DNA of 64,000 nt from an uncultured Selenomonadales bacterium (GTDB lineage: Bacteria > Bacillota > Negativicutes > Acidaminococcales > Acidaminococcaceae): positions 35,743 through 99,742 of the forward strand of contig ONAV01000010.1 of NCBI GenBank assembly GCA_900315925.1, given 5' to 3'. Both the position numbers and the translations under genes were made by a program. This document shows, piece by piece, positions 56,746 to 64,000 of this stretch. How positions within the stretch are numbered: the first letter of the stretch is position 1; each line of letters starts with the position of its first letter. The notes beneath the pieces are model-generated. The model saw only the letters and a list, made by a program, of their open reading frames with translations, was not told where the DNA came from and did not search any database.

Positions 56746-59268
56746 GTGGACGATACGACAAAAACCCCTGAACAGGAAACAATAAATGAACAGGAAAACG
56801 TTGTGATGAATGATGATGGTTATATTGCTTCCGGCGGAAAGATTGAGGAAGTTGATCTGACCAATAAAATGAAAGATTCTTACATCAACTACGCCATGAG
56901 CGTAATTGTACAGCGCGCGCTGCCGGACGTAAGGGACGGCCTGAAACCGGTACACCGGAGAATCCTGTATGCCATGCAGGAAGCAGGAATGACTTCCAAC
57001 CGTCCTTATAAAAAATCAGCGCGTATCGTCGGTGAAGTATTAGGTAAATACCATCCTCACGGAGATTCTTCCGTTTACGATGCCACCGTGCGTCTGGCTC
57101 AGGATTTTAATACCCGTTATCTGCTGGTAGACGGTCACGGAAACTTTGGCAGCGTGGACGGCGACAGCCCGGCAGCCATGCGTTATACGGAAGTCCGTAT
57201 GACAAAAGTGGCGGAAGCCATGCTTGAAGATATAGAAAAAGATACGGTTGAGTTTGGTCCTAACTATGATGAATCTTTAAAAGAACCTACCGTACTTCCG
57301 GCCAAGATACCGGCCCTGCTGGTGAACGGTTCTGCCGGTATTGCCGTCGGTATGGCTACCAACATCCCGCCTCATAACCTGCGGGAAGTTGTCAAAGGCA
57401 TTGATATGCTGATCGATAACCCGGATGTTTCGGTAGACGAGCTGATGACGGCTGTCAAAGGTCCGGATTTTCCTACCGGCGCTACTATTCTGGGAAGGGA
57501 AGGCATCCGTCAGGCTTACGCAACCGGCAGGGGCATTATCAAAGTGAGGGCCAAGGCAGAAATTGAGCCTATGGCGAAAAATAAAAACCGCATCGTGGTG
57601 ACGGAGATTCCGTATCAGGTAAATAAAGCACGCCTGCTGGAAAATATTGCGGCTTTGGTCAAAGACGGTGTCATTGAAGGTATTACGGATCTGCGGGACG
57701 AATCAGACCGCCGCGGTATGCGAGTCGTAATAGAACTGAGGTCTGACGTAGTTCCGGATGTTATCCTTAACAAATTATACAAACATACACAGCTGCAGGA
57801 TTCCTTCGGTGTCATCATGCTGGCGCTGGTGGATAACAAGCCGAAGATCCTTAATCTGAAACAGATTCTGGAATGTTATGTTTCCCATCAGAAGGATGTA
57901 GTAACCCGCCGGACCCGTTACGATCTGGCAAAAGCAAAGGAACGCGCGCATATTTTAGAAGGGTTGAAGATTGCGCTGGATCATCTGGATGAAGTCATCA
58001 AAACCATCCGCAACAGTGCCAATGCAGAAATCGCAAAGGCTTCCTTAATGGAAAAATTCAGCCTCTCCGACCGCCAGTCCCAGGCAATTCTGGATATGCG
58101 CTTACAGCGGCTGACCGGACTGGAACGCAAAAAGATTGATGACGAGTATGTGGACGTAGTGCAGACCATTGATTATCTTGAAAGCGTGCTGGCTGATGAG
58201 CAGAAGGTATTAGACATCATTAAAAAGGATCTGCAGGAAAAAGCGGATAAGTTTGGCGACGACCGCCGTACGGAAATCGTGAACGATACCGGAGATATGG
58301 ATGTGCTGGATCTCATTGCAGACGAAGAAATCGTCATTACCCTGAGCAACCAGGGCTATATCAAACGGCAGACCCCGGATAATTTCCGTAAGCAGCAACG
58401 GGGCGGTATCGGTAAAAAAGGCGGCAGCGGCAAGAAGGAAGACGATTTTACCCAGTATCTGTTCCTTGCCACAACACACAATTATGTTCTGTTCTTCACT
58501 AATAAAGGACAGGTTTATACGTTGCGGGGTTATCAGATTCCGGAAGCCGGCCGTACGGCCAAAGGGACTGCCATTATCAACCTGCTGCAGCTGAGTCCGG
58601 GAGAAAAGATTACCGCTGTAATCAACGTTTCCGAATTTGAGGAAAATAAATACCTGTTCATGGCTACGGATAGAGGCACGGTAAAACGCTGCAAGCTGAC
58701 AGACTTTTCCTTTGTACGCCGGAGCGGTCTGAAAGCCATTGTTCTCAATGAAGATGAGGAACTGATCAGCGTCAGGATGACGGATGGCAATGCCTCGATT
58801 TTAATAGCTACGCGGGATGGCATGGCCATTCATTTCAGTGAAGAAGATGTACGCTGCATGGGCCGGAGTGCTCACGGTGTGCGGGGTATCAATCTGGCGC
58901 GTCACGATACGGTAGTAGCTATGGATTGTGCGGATAATCCGGAAAGCGAAGTACTGACCGTCACAGAAAAGGGCCAGGGAAAACGTACGAAACTGTCTGA
59001 ATATACAAGGCAGACCCGTGGCGGTAAGGGTCGTATCAATTACAAGCTCACTTCTAAGACAGGCGATGTTGTGGGCATGACGGTTGTGAATCCGAAAGAC
59101 GAGCTGTATATTATTACCGCAGCGGGTATTGTAATCCGTATGGATGTGGATCAGCTGCGTAAACTGGGCCGTAATACCCAGGGTGTAAATGTGATTACCT
59201 TACGGGAAAACGATACGGTTACGTCAATTGCCGCGGTAAAATCCGAAGAAGAAATTGTAAAAGAATAA
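56746..59268 (+). CDS. gyrA: DNA gyrase subunit A
   Basis: Breakage-reunion subunit, 840 residues, starting at a GTG behind GAGGTG with a short acidic extension. The catalytic tyrosine lies in [13 protein letters not shown], and the quinolone region reads [19 protein letters not shown], with Ser and Asp at the two positions most often mutated in resistant strains, so wild type. The C-terminal part carries repeated beta-pinwheel blades, including the gyrase box [13 protein letters not shown] segment (about 545) and [12 protein letters not shown]. Ends with a terminator. Confidence 0.97.
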   Translation: MDDTTKTPEQETINEQENVVMNDDGYIASGGKIEEVDLTNKMKDSYINYAMSVIVQRALPDVRDGLKPVHRRILYAMQEAGMTSNRPYKKSARIVGEVLGKYHPHGDSSVYDATVRLAQDFNTRYLLVDGHGNFGSVDGDSPAAMRYTEVRMTKVAEAMLEDIEKDTVEFGPNYDESLKEPTVLPAKIPALLVNGSAGIAVGMATNIPPHNLREVVKGIDMLIDNPDVSVDELMTAVKGPDFPTGATILGREGIRQAYATGRGIIKVRAKAEIEPMAKNKNRIVVTEIPYQVNKARLLENIAALVKDGVIEGITDLRDESDRRGMRVVIELRSDVVPDVILNKLYKHTQLQDSFGVIMLALVDNKPKILNLKQILECYVSHQKDVVTRRTRYDLAKAKERAHILEGLKIALDHLDEVIKTIRNSANAEIAKASLMEKFSLSDRQSQAILDMRLQRLTGLERKKIDDEYVDVVQTIDYLESVLADEQKVLDIIKKDLQEKADKFGDDRRTEIVNDTGDMDVLDLIADEEIVITLSNQGYIKRQTPDNFRKQQRGGIGKKGGSGKKEDDFTQYLFLATTHNYVLFFTNKGQVYTLRGYQIPEAGRTAKGTAIINLLQLSPGEKITAVINVSEFEENKYLFMATDRGTVKRCKLTDFSFVRRSGLKAIVLNEDEELISVRMTDGNASILIATRDGMAIHFSEEDVRCMGRSAHGVRGINLARHDTVVAMDCADNPESEVLTVTEKGQGKRTKLSEYTRQTRGGKGRINYKLTSKTGDVVGMTVVNPKDELYIITAAGIVIRMDVDQLRKLGRNTQGVNVITLRENDTVTSIAAVKSEEEIVKE

Positions 59269-59289
59269 AAAGTTTCATTTAAAATTTAT

Positions 59290-59334
59290 AACGCCGTGGA
59301 TAGAAATAAGCACAGTTTTACCGCGGCGTTTTAA
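59290..59334 (+). terminator. Intrinsic terminator after gyrA
   Basis: AACGCCG(T)GG and CCGCGGCGTT form the stem; TTAAAG follows. About 20 bases after the gyrA stop. Confidence 0.65.
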
Positions 59335-59430
59335 AGTCTGGAATCGCCATGTTTTGTAAAATATGGTAAAATAAACATATAACAAAGATATCAAAAATAC
59401 TATTGCAATTTTGGTATGGGAAGTGAAATA

Positions 59431-60876
59431 ATGAACTTTTTTAAAGAAACAGACGTTGTGGTTATCGGCGGCGGCATTGTAGGCACAGCTATACTGCGTG
59501 AACTGAGCAAATATAAGTTACGCTGTCTGCTGGTAGAAAAAGAACCGGATGTGTCCACAGGTACCACAAAAGCAAACAGCGCTGTCTGCCATGCGGGCTT
59601 TGACGCTCCTACCGGAAGCTGGAAGCAAAAGACCAATGTGCGGGGCAATGAACTGTATCACCGGTTGCAGGAAGAATTAAATCTGGATATCAAATGGACC
59701 GGCAGCCTGGTGGTGGCAACCAGCGAGGAGGAAGTGCAGCAGCTGCAGGTATTGCTGGAACGGGGTAAAGCAAATGGTGTTCCCGGTTTGCAGATTATCA
59801 CAAAAGAAGAAGTGTTGGAAAAGGAACCGAACCTGACGACGGCGCTTGCTGCACTGTGGGCGCCTACCGCCGGTGTGGTATGGCCTTTTGGCTGTGCGGT
59901 AGCTTTTGCCCAGTGTGCGGTGCAGAACGGGGCGGAAGTGATTTGTGACTGCGCGGTGACAGGTTTTGTTAAGGAAAACAACGCTGTAACGGTAGTAAAT
60001 ACAACAAAAGGACCGATTCGGGCCAAATGTGTAATCAATGCTGCAGGCATCTATGCGGAAGAGATTGCCAAACTGGCAGGAGATGATTCGTTTACCATTA
60101 CGGCCCGCAAAGGCGAATACATTCTATTTGATAAGACGGCTGCTTCTTCTTTGGTATATGGGGTTGTGTTCCCCTGTCCTACTGAAAAAAGCAAAGGGAT
60201 TCTGGTGTGCACCACGACACACGGTAATACCTTTATCGGTCCCAATGCCAATGAACAATTCAGTAAAGAAGATACTTCCGTTACGTCTGCCGGCATGGAT
60301 GAAATTATTGCAGGCGCCCGGAAGCTGGTTCCCAATCTGCCTATGGGAGCATGCATAACGGAATTTGCGGGACTGCGGGCTGCCTCTGATACTGGAGACT
60401 TTATTCTGGGTGCTTCCAAAGTACCGGGTTTCTTTAATGCGGCAGGAATCCAGAGTCCGGGCATCGCTGCGGCTCCCGCCATTGCCGAGGTAGTCGTGGA
60501 AGCAATCGGGAAAGAAATGTATCTGCGTAAAAAAGACAATTGGAACGGAAGACTGCCGAAGAAGACAGCATTTAATCGCATGACCGGTGCGGAAAAACAG
60601 AAGGCGATTCAGGATAACAGTCTTTACGGGCGGGTGATCTGCCGTTGTGAAACGGTTACGGAAGGTGAAATCGTGGATGCGATCCGTCAGCCGGTAGGAG
60701 CCCGTACGGTTGACGGTGTGAAGCGTCGTACCCGGGCCGGCATGGGCCGTTGCCAGGGAGGTTTCTGCGGACCCAGGGTAACACAGATTCTGGCACGGGA
60801 GCTGGGTATCCCGGTGGAAAAGGTGCTGAAAGAACGTCCGGGTTCAGAGCTTTATTTCAAAAAATTTGAAGAATAG
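59431..60876 (+). CDS. FAD-dependent oxidoreductase with BFD-like [2Fe-2S] domain (GlpA-like)
   Basis: 481 residues. Glycine-rich FAD site VVIGGGIVGTAILREL at the N-terminus, a DAO-fold oxidoreductase core, then a C-terminal BFD-like domain with Cys in CRCETVTEGEI and CQGGFCGPR, which would hold a [2Fe-2S] cluster. The architecture matches anaerobic glycerol-3-phosphate dehydrogenase subunit A-like proteins. I chose ATG 59431 with GGGAAGTG upstream; an ATG five codons earlier is also in frame. First gene of a three-gene operon with 60938 and 62211. Confidence 0.85.
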   Translation: MNFFKETDVVVIGGGIVGTAILRELSKYKLRCLLVEKEPDVSTGTTKANSAVCHAGFDAPTGSWKQKTNVRGNELYHRLQEELNLDIKWTGSLVVATSEEEVQQLQVLLERGKANGVPGLQIITKEEVLEKEPNLTTALAALWAPTAGVVWPFGCAVAFAQCAVQNGAEVICDCAVTGFVKENNAVTVVNTTKGPIRAKCVINAAGIYAEEIAKLAGDDSFTITARKGEYILFDKTAASSLVYGVVFPCPTEKSKGILVCTTTHGNTFIGPNANEQFSKEDTSVTSAGMDEIIAGARKLVPNLPMGACITEFAGLRAASDTGDFILGASKVPGFFNAAGIQSPGIAAAPAIAEVVVEAIGKEMYLRKKDNWNGRLPKKTAFNRMTGAEKQKAIQDNSLYGRVICRCETVTEGEIVDAIRQPVGARTVDGVKRRTRAGMGRCQGGFCGPRVTQILARELGIPVEKVLKERPGSELYFKKFEE

Positions 60877-60937
60877 TCTGTGAACAGTGCGGAATGATAA
60901 AAGCAGACAGTGGTTTTGATGTTGGAGTGGATATAGA

Positions 60938-62200
60938 ATGAAACTGTATGATATAGTAATAGTAGGAGGCGGTCCTGCCGGACTTTCGGCTGCGTATTCG
61001 GCCTATCAGAACGGAGCCAGACAGATTCTGGTCATGGAACGGGACCGGGAAATGGGCGGCATTTTGCAGCAGTGTATCCATAACGGTTTTGGCCTGCATC
61101 ACTTTAAGGAAGAATTGACAGGCCCCGGTTATGCAGGACGTTGTATTGCGTTGATTAAAGACCTGCCGGAAATTGAAACCATGACAGATACTATGGTGCT
61201 TTCTGTTACGAAGGATAAACTGGTAACTGCGGTAAATCCTGAAAAGGGTTTATTTACCGTACAGGGAAAGACCGTGATTCTGACCATGGGCTGCCGGGAA
61301 CGCACGCGGGGCGCAATCCGTACGGCAGGGGAACGCCCGGCCGGTATTTTTACTGCAGGCGCAGCCCAGCGTATGGTGAACATGGAAGGCTATCTGCCCG
61401 GAAAGAAAATAGTTATTTTAGGCAGCGGTGACATCGGCCTCATCATGGCCCGCCGCATGAGCCTGGAAGGATGTAAGGTGCAGGCGGTATGCGAAATCTG
61501 TCCCTATTCCAACGGGCTGACCCGCAATATGGTACAGTGCTTATATGATTTTGATATCCCGCTGTATCTCTCTCATACGATTTTGAAAATTAAAGGCAAA
61601 GACCGGGTGGAAGGGGTTACCGTTGCCAAAGTGGATGAAAAGATGTGCCCCATTCCCGGTACGGAGTTTGATATTGCCTGTGATACCCTGCTGCTGTCCG
61701 TGGGTCTGATTCCGGAGAATGAGCTGTCAATGGCGGCGGGAGTGGAAATGGCTCCCTTTACCAACGGACCCCGGGTTGACCAGCGGAGGCAGACTAACCT
61801 GCCGGGTATCTATGCGGCGGGCAATGTGGTGCATGTGCATGACCTGGTTGATTTTGTTTCCGACGAGGCGGAAATTGCGGGAAAGTTTGCTGCGATGGAA
61901 GCTGCAGGAACGCTGTTGCCGGCTGTGAATACGGTGGAAGTATCTGCAGTGAACGGTATCCGTACGTGTGTGCCCCAGGTATTGCATTTACCGGAAGAAG
62001 GAGAGCCGGTGCGGCTGTTTATGCGGGTGGGAGCTCCTGACCGCAAGGTTACACTGGAAGTGAAGTGCGGCGACGAAGTTCTCATGAAAAAGATGCTGCC
62101 GGTAGTAAAGCCCAGTGAAATGATCACGCTGGACATACCTGCCGGGAAAACGAAGCTGATGCACGACAAAATTGAAGTAGGTCTGCAGCTAAAGGGGTAA
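60938..62200 (+). CDS. FAD/NAD(P)-binding oxidoreductase, partner of the GlpA-like protein
   Basis: 420 residues. FAD site IVIVGGGPAGLSAAYSAYQNG (residues 5-25), a second dinucleotide site KIVILGSGDIGLIMARRMSLEG (about 155) and a conserved LPGIYAAGNVVHVHDLVDFVSDEA segment, the usual end of pyridine nucleotide oxidoreductases. GGAGTGGATATAGA precedes the ATG. Together with the GlpA-like protein and DUF1667 this forms a trio found in many Firmicutes. The exact electron route is unknown. Confidence 0.85.
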   Translation: MKLYDIVIVGGGPAGLSAAYSAYQNGARQILVMERDREMGGILQQCIHNGFGLHHFKEELTGPGYAGRCIALIKDLPEIETMTDTMVLSVTKDKLVTAVNPEKGLFTVQGKTVILTMGCRERTRGAIRTAGERPAGIFTAGAAQRMVNMEGYLPGKKIVILGSGDIGLIMARRMSLEGCKVQAVCEICPYSNGLTRNMVQCLYDFDIPLYLSHTILKIKGKDRVEGVTVAKVDEKMCPIPGTEFDIACDTLLLSVGLIPENELSMAAGVEMAPFTNGPRVDQRRQTNLPGIYAAGNVVHVHDLVDFVSDEAEIAGKFAAMEAAGTLLPAVNTVEVSAVNGIRTCVPQVLHLPEEGEPVRLFMRVGAPDRKVTLEVKCGDEVLMKKMLPVVKPSEMITLDIPAGKTKLMHDKIEVGLQLKG

Positions 62201-62210
62201 GGAGGGCAAA

Positions 62211-62567
62211 ATGGAAACAAAGACAATGAACTGTATCATGTGCCCCATGGGCTGTGAAATGACTGTAACATTAGAAAACGGAAAGTTTGTCAGCGTGACA
62301 GGAAACAGTTGTCCCCGGGGAGCAAAATATGCGGAAACGGAAGTAACAGATCCCCGGCGCATGCTGACAACAACCGTCCGGATAAAAGGAGGACTGTTGC
62401 CGTTACTGCCGGTTGTTTCAGCGGATGTGCTGCCAAAGGGAAGGATTGCGGATTGTGTGGCGTATCTCCGGAATGTGACAGTGGAAGCGCCTGTAAAGGC
62501 CGGAGAAATTATTGTGCATGATATTTTGGGTCTGGGTGTGGATATTGTGGCAAGCCGGGAAATGTGA
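62211..62567 (+). CDS. DUF1667 protein
   Basis: 118 residues with the N-terminal motif CIMCPMGCEMTV and GNSCPRGAKYAETEVTDPRRMLTTTV, a four-cysteine pattern typical of DUF1667 and suggestive of metal or cluster binding. AGGAGGGCAAA precedes the ATG. Third gene of the flavoprotein operon; in such operons it is thought to carry electrons or regulate, but the function is not established. Confidence 0.85.
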   Translation: METKTMNCIMCPMGCEMTVTLENGKFVSVTGNSCPRGAKYAETEVTDPRRMLTTTVRIKGGLLPLLPVVSADVLPKGRIADCVAYLRNVTVEAPVKAGEIIVHDILGLGVDIVASREM

Positions 62568-62588
62568 ATGAGTGTACTGCACACAGGT

Positions 62589-62617
62589 TTGACAGGTTGT
62601 TATTTTTGTAATAGAAT
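62589..62617 (+). promoter_or_regulatory. Promoter upstream of the XRE regulator
   Basis: TTGACA, 17-base spacer, TAGAAT. A further TATAAT (62690-62695) lacks a good minus-35. Confidence 0.65.
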
Positions 62618-62764
62618 AAAGTGTATTTTATGAATTGTTTTAAAAGATAAAAATATTTCTAAAAAAAATGGAAAAGTATTGTGTTTTGTGTTATAATACA
62701 TCAATAAGGTTATATACAGCCATATAATACTTTGCAGTTAAAATAATTCAAGGGAGGGTCTACA

Positions 62765-63010
62765 GTGTCTGAAGCAAAGTCGTTTCAGGAAAAATGTCGG
62801 CGTTTAGGCGCTAAAATTAAGTATTACCGTACTATCGCAGGTCTGAACCAAACTGCATTAGCTACTAAACTGGGTATATCTTATCAGTACCTGAGCCGGA
62901 TTGAATGCGGGAAACAGAGTCCCAGCTTTCCGTTGTTATCTGCGTTGGCGGACGAGTTAAAGGTTGATCTGGCTGAACTGGTCAGCGACAGGGATATCCG
63001 CAGATATTAA
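62765..63010 (+). CDS. XRE-family transcriptional regulator
   Basis: 81 residues, starting at a GTG behind GGGAGGGTCTACA. One helix-turn-helix of the Cro/CI type (LNQTALATKLGISYQYLSRIECGKQSPSFPLLSALADEL). No sensing domain. Likely a small autonomous DNA-binding protein, possibly controlling its own promoter; target unknown. A strong terminator follows. Confidence 0.9.
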   Translation: MSEAKSFQEKCRRLGAKIKYYRTIAGLNQTALATKLGISYQYLSRIECGKQSPSFPLLSALADELKVDLAELVSDRDIRRY

Positions 63011-63046
63011 CCCCATCGTTTGTTGTTTGAAAAGGAGTATAAAAAA

Positions 63047-63083
63047 TAGAACGGCATTGAAAACAATGCCGTTCTATTTTTAT
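63047..63083 (+). terminator. Intrinsic terminator after the XRE gene
   Basis: AATAGAACGGCATTG-AAAA-CAATGCCGTTCTATT followed by TTTAT; perfect 15-bp stem, also usable on minus. Confidence 0.9.
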
Positions 63084-63091
63084 AACAAAAA

Positions 63092-63127
63092 CCCGGAAAC
63101 GTTAAATAAAACGTTCCGGGCTTTTTG
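63092..63127. terminator. Second terminator, serving the hydrogenase gene
   Basis: CCCGGAAACGTT-AAATAA-AACGTTCCGGG with T-runs on both strands. On minus it lies directly after the hydrogenase stop at 63146. Confidence 0.88.
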
Positions 63128-63145
63128 TTAACCTGAATTATAGTA

Positions 63146-64000
63146 TTAGTCGATGGTCCAGTTTACCTGATTTGTGTGCAGATAATGCTCTGCTTTTTCA
63201 GATAACGGCTTTTCCAGGAAGTTTTTATACAGTTCCTGGATATACGGATTTTCGTAGGAAACGCGCAGTTTGGAACGCTTGTCCAGCTCTTTCAGGTAGT
63301 TACCGCGTTCCCAGGCCAGTTCTTCGCCTTCATGGATTGGTTGTCCGCCGCCGCCGCTGCAGCCGCCGGGGCAGGCCATGACTTCTACGAAATCATAGTG
63401 CGCCGAACCGTTCTTAATAGCTTCTACCAGATCCCGGGCACAGCCCAAACCGCTTGTAACGGCAATGCGTACGGTAACGCCGGCAACCGTGATTTCCGTT
63501 TCACGCCAACGGTCTAACCATTTCCACTGGATGAAATGATCCGGGTCAGGCGGATTCTTACCTGTCAGCATGTAGTAGGCATTGCGGACGGCCGCTTCCA
63601 TAACGCCACCGGTAGTACCGAAGATTACGGCGCCGCCGGTTCCTTCGCCCAGAGGCTTGTCGAAAGGCTCGGGTTTAAGCTTGGCAACGTCAACATTGGC
63701 AGCCTTTAACATACGCACCAGTTCCCGGGTCGTAATAACATAGTCAGTATCCTTGATGCCGGGCTCGCTGTTGACTTCCGGCACGTCCGCTTCGTATTTC
63801 TTGGCTACGCAGGGCATGACGGCCACGCAGACGATTTTTTCCGGCGAAACATCCAGCAGTTTGGCGTAATAGCTCTTTACGATGGCACTGAACATGGACA
63901 TAGGCGATTTGGAAGTGGACATGTAATGAACCATTTCCGGATATTCTTTCTTTAAGAACCGGATCCAGCCGGGACAGCAGGAAGTGAACATGGGAACAGG
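63146..64000 (-). CDS. [FeFe]-hydrogenase, H-cluster domain (5' end beyond the window)
   Basis: Catalytic part of an iron-only hydrogenase that evolves or uses hydrogen. The frame is open to the window edge (VPMFTSCCPGW). All three H-cluster motifs are present: TSCCPGW (L1), MPCVAKKYEA (L2) and EVMACPGGCSGGGGQP (L3), with their cysteine ligands, followed by the C-terminal small-subunit-like segment SYENPYIQELYKNFL. The N-terminal [Fe-S] domains are outside the window, so the subtype cannot be assigned. Convergent with the XRE gene. Confidence 0.94.
   Translation of the reverse strand, partial: PVPMFTSCCPGWIRFLKKEYPEMVHYMSTSKSPMSMFSAIVKSYYAKLLDVSPEKIVCVAVMPCVAKKYEADVPEVNSEPGIKDTDYVITTRELVRMLKAANVDVAKLKPEPFDKPLGEGTGGAVIFGTTGGVMEAAVRNAYYMLTGKNPPDPDHFIQWKWLDRWRETEITVAGVTVRIAVTSGLGCARDLVEAIKNGSAHYDFVEVMACPGGCSGGGGQPIHEGEELAWERGNYLKELDKRSKLRVSYENPYIQELYKNFLEKPLSEKAEHYLHTNQVNWTID

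Overview
The window is the replication-origin region of a mid-GC bacterium with Firmicutes-type gene order. The gene content (Noc plus ParAB, a TAXI-type TRAP transporter, a sodium:neurotransmitter symporter-family carrier, a LIV transporter, an [FeFe]-hydrogenase, XRE and HicAB genes) suggests an anaerobic amino-acid-using member of the Negativicutes, Acidaminococcus-like. That assignment comes from gene content and protein style, not from a database search. oriC lies around dnaA (48.5-50.2 kb): genes to its left are mostly on the minus strand and genes to its right on the plus strand, so both arms are transcribed away from the origin.

Left arm, far end to origin. 1-5.4 kb: a broken ilvD and a phosphonate-type ABC transporter (phnD-phnC-phnE, with a double-length permease) behind a structured leader that has a terminator/antiterminator. 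5.8-11.1 kb: a secreted hexapeptide-repeat protein, a TAXI-TRAP solute-binding protein and fused permease, and an NSS symporter. 11.3-17.1 kb: several secreted proteins and lipoproteins (DUF3298, a vWA protein, two unrecognised lipoproteins) plus panE. 17.2-25.5 kb: tRNA-Thr, a GDSL esterase, a DUF815 ATPase, ilvN-ilvC-ilvB under a T-box leader, and panC-panD under a second terminator-bearing leader. 25.6-32.3 kb: a MATE pump, a broken PHP phosphoesterase, a broken ychF, a ZIP transporter, a word-repeat intergenic region, tag, hicAB and a long-hairpin MITE-like element. 32.3-38.9 kb: DUF951, a CBS-ACT protein, livJHMGF and DUF554. 39-48.5 kb: the origin-proximal block parB-parA-noc-rsmG-mnmG-mnmE-jag-yidC-yidD-rnpA-rpmH.

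Right arm. dnaA-dnaN-recF-(DUF721/DciA-like)-remB-gyrB, a small unknown gene, thiN and gyrA; then a three-gene flavoprotein/DUF1667 operon, an XRE regulator and, convergent with it, the 3' part of an [FeFe]-hydrogenase gene that leaves the window.

The genes form three functional themes. The first is chromosome replication and segregation: DnaA boxes, three parS sites and two perfect Noc-type palindromes lie within the window beside the genes for the proteins that bind such sites. The second is branched-chain amino acid and pantothenate metabolism (ilv, pan, liv, CBS-ACT). The third is uptake of organic anions and amino acids. Seven genes (ilvD, phnD, the PHP gene, ychF, mnmG, mnmE, rpmH) carry short internal or 5' losses. 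Several of these are core genes, so I treat assembly or sequence error as the first explanation and real decay as the second.
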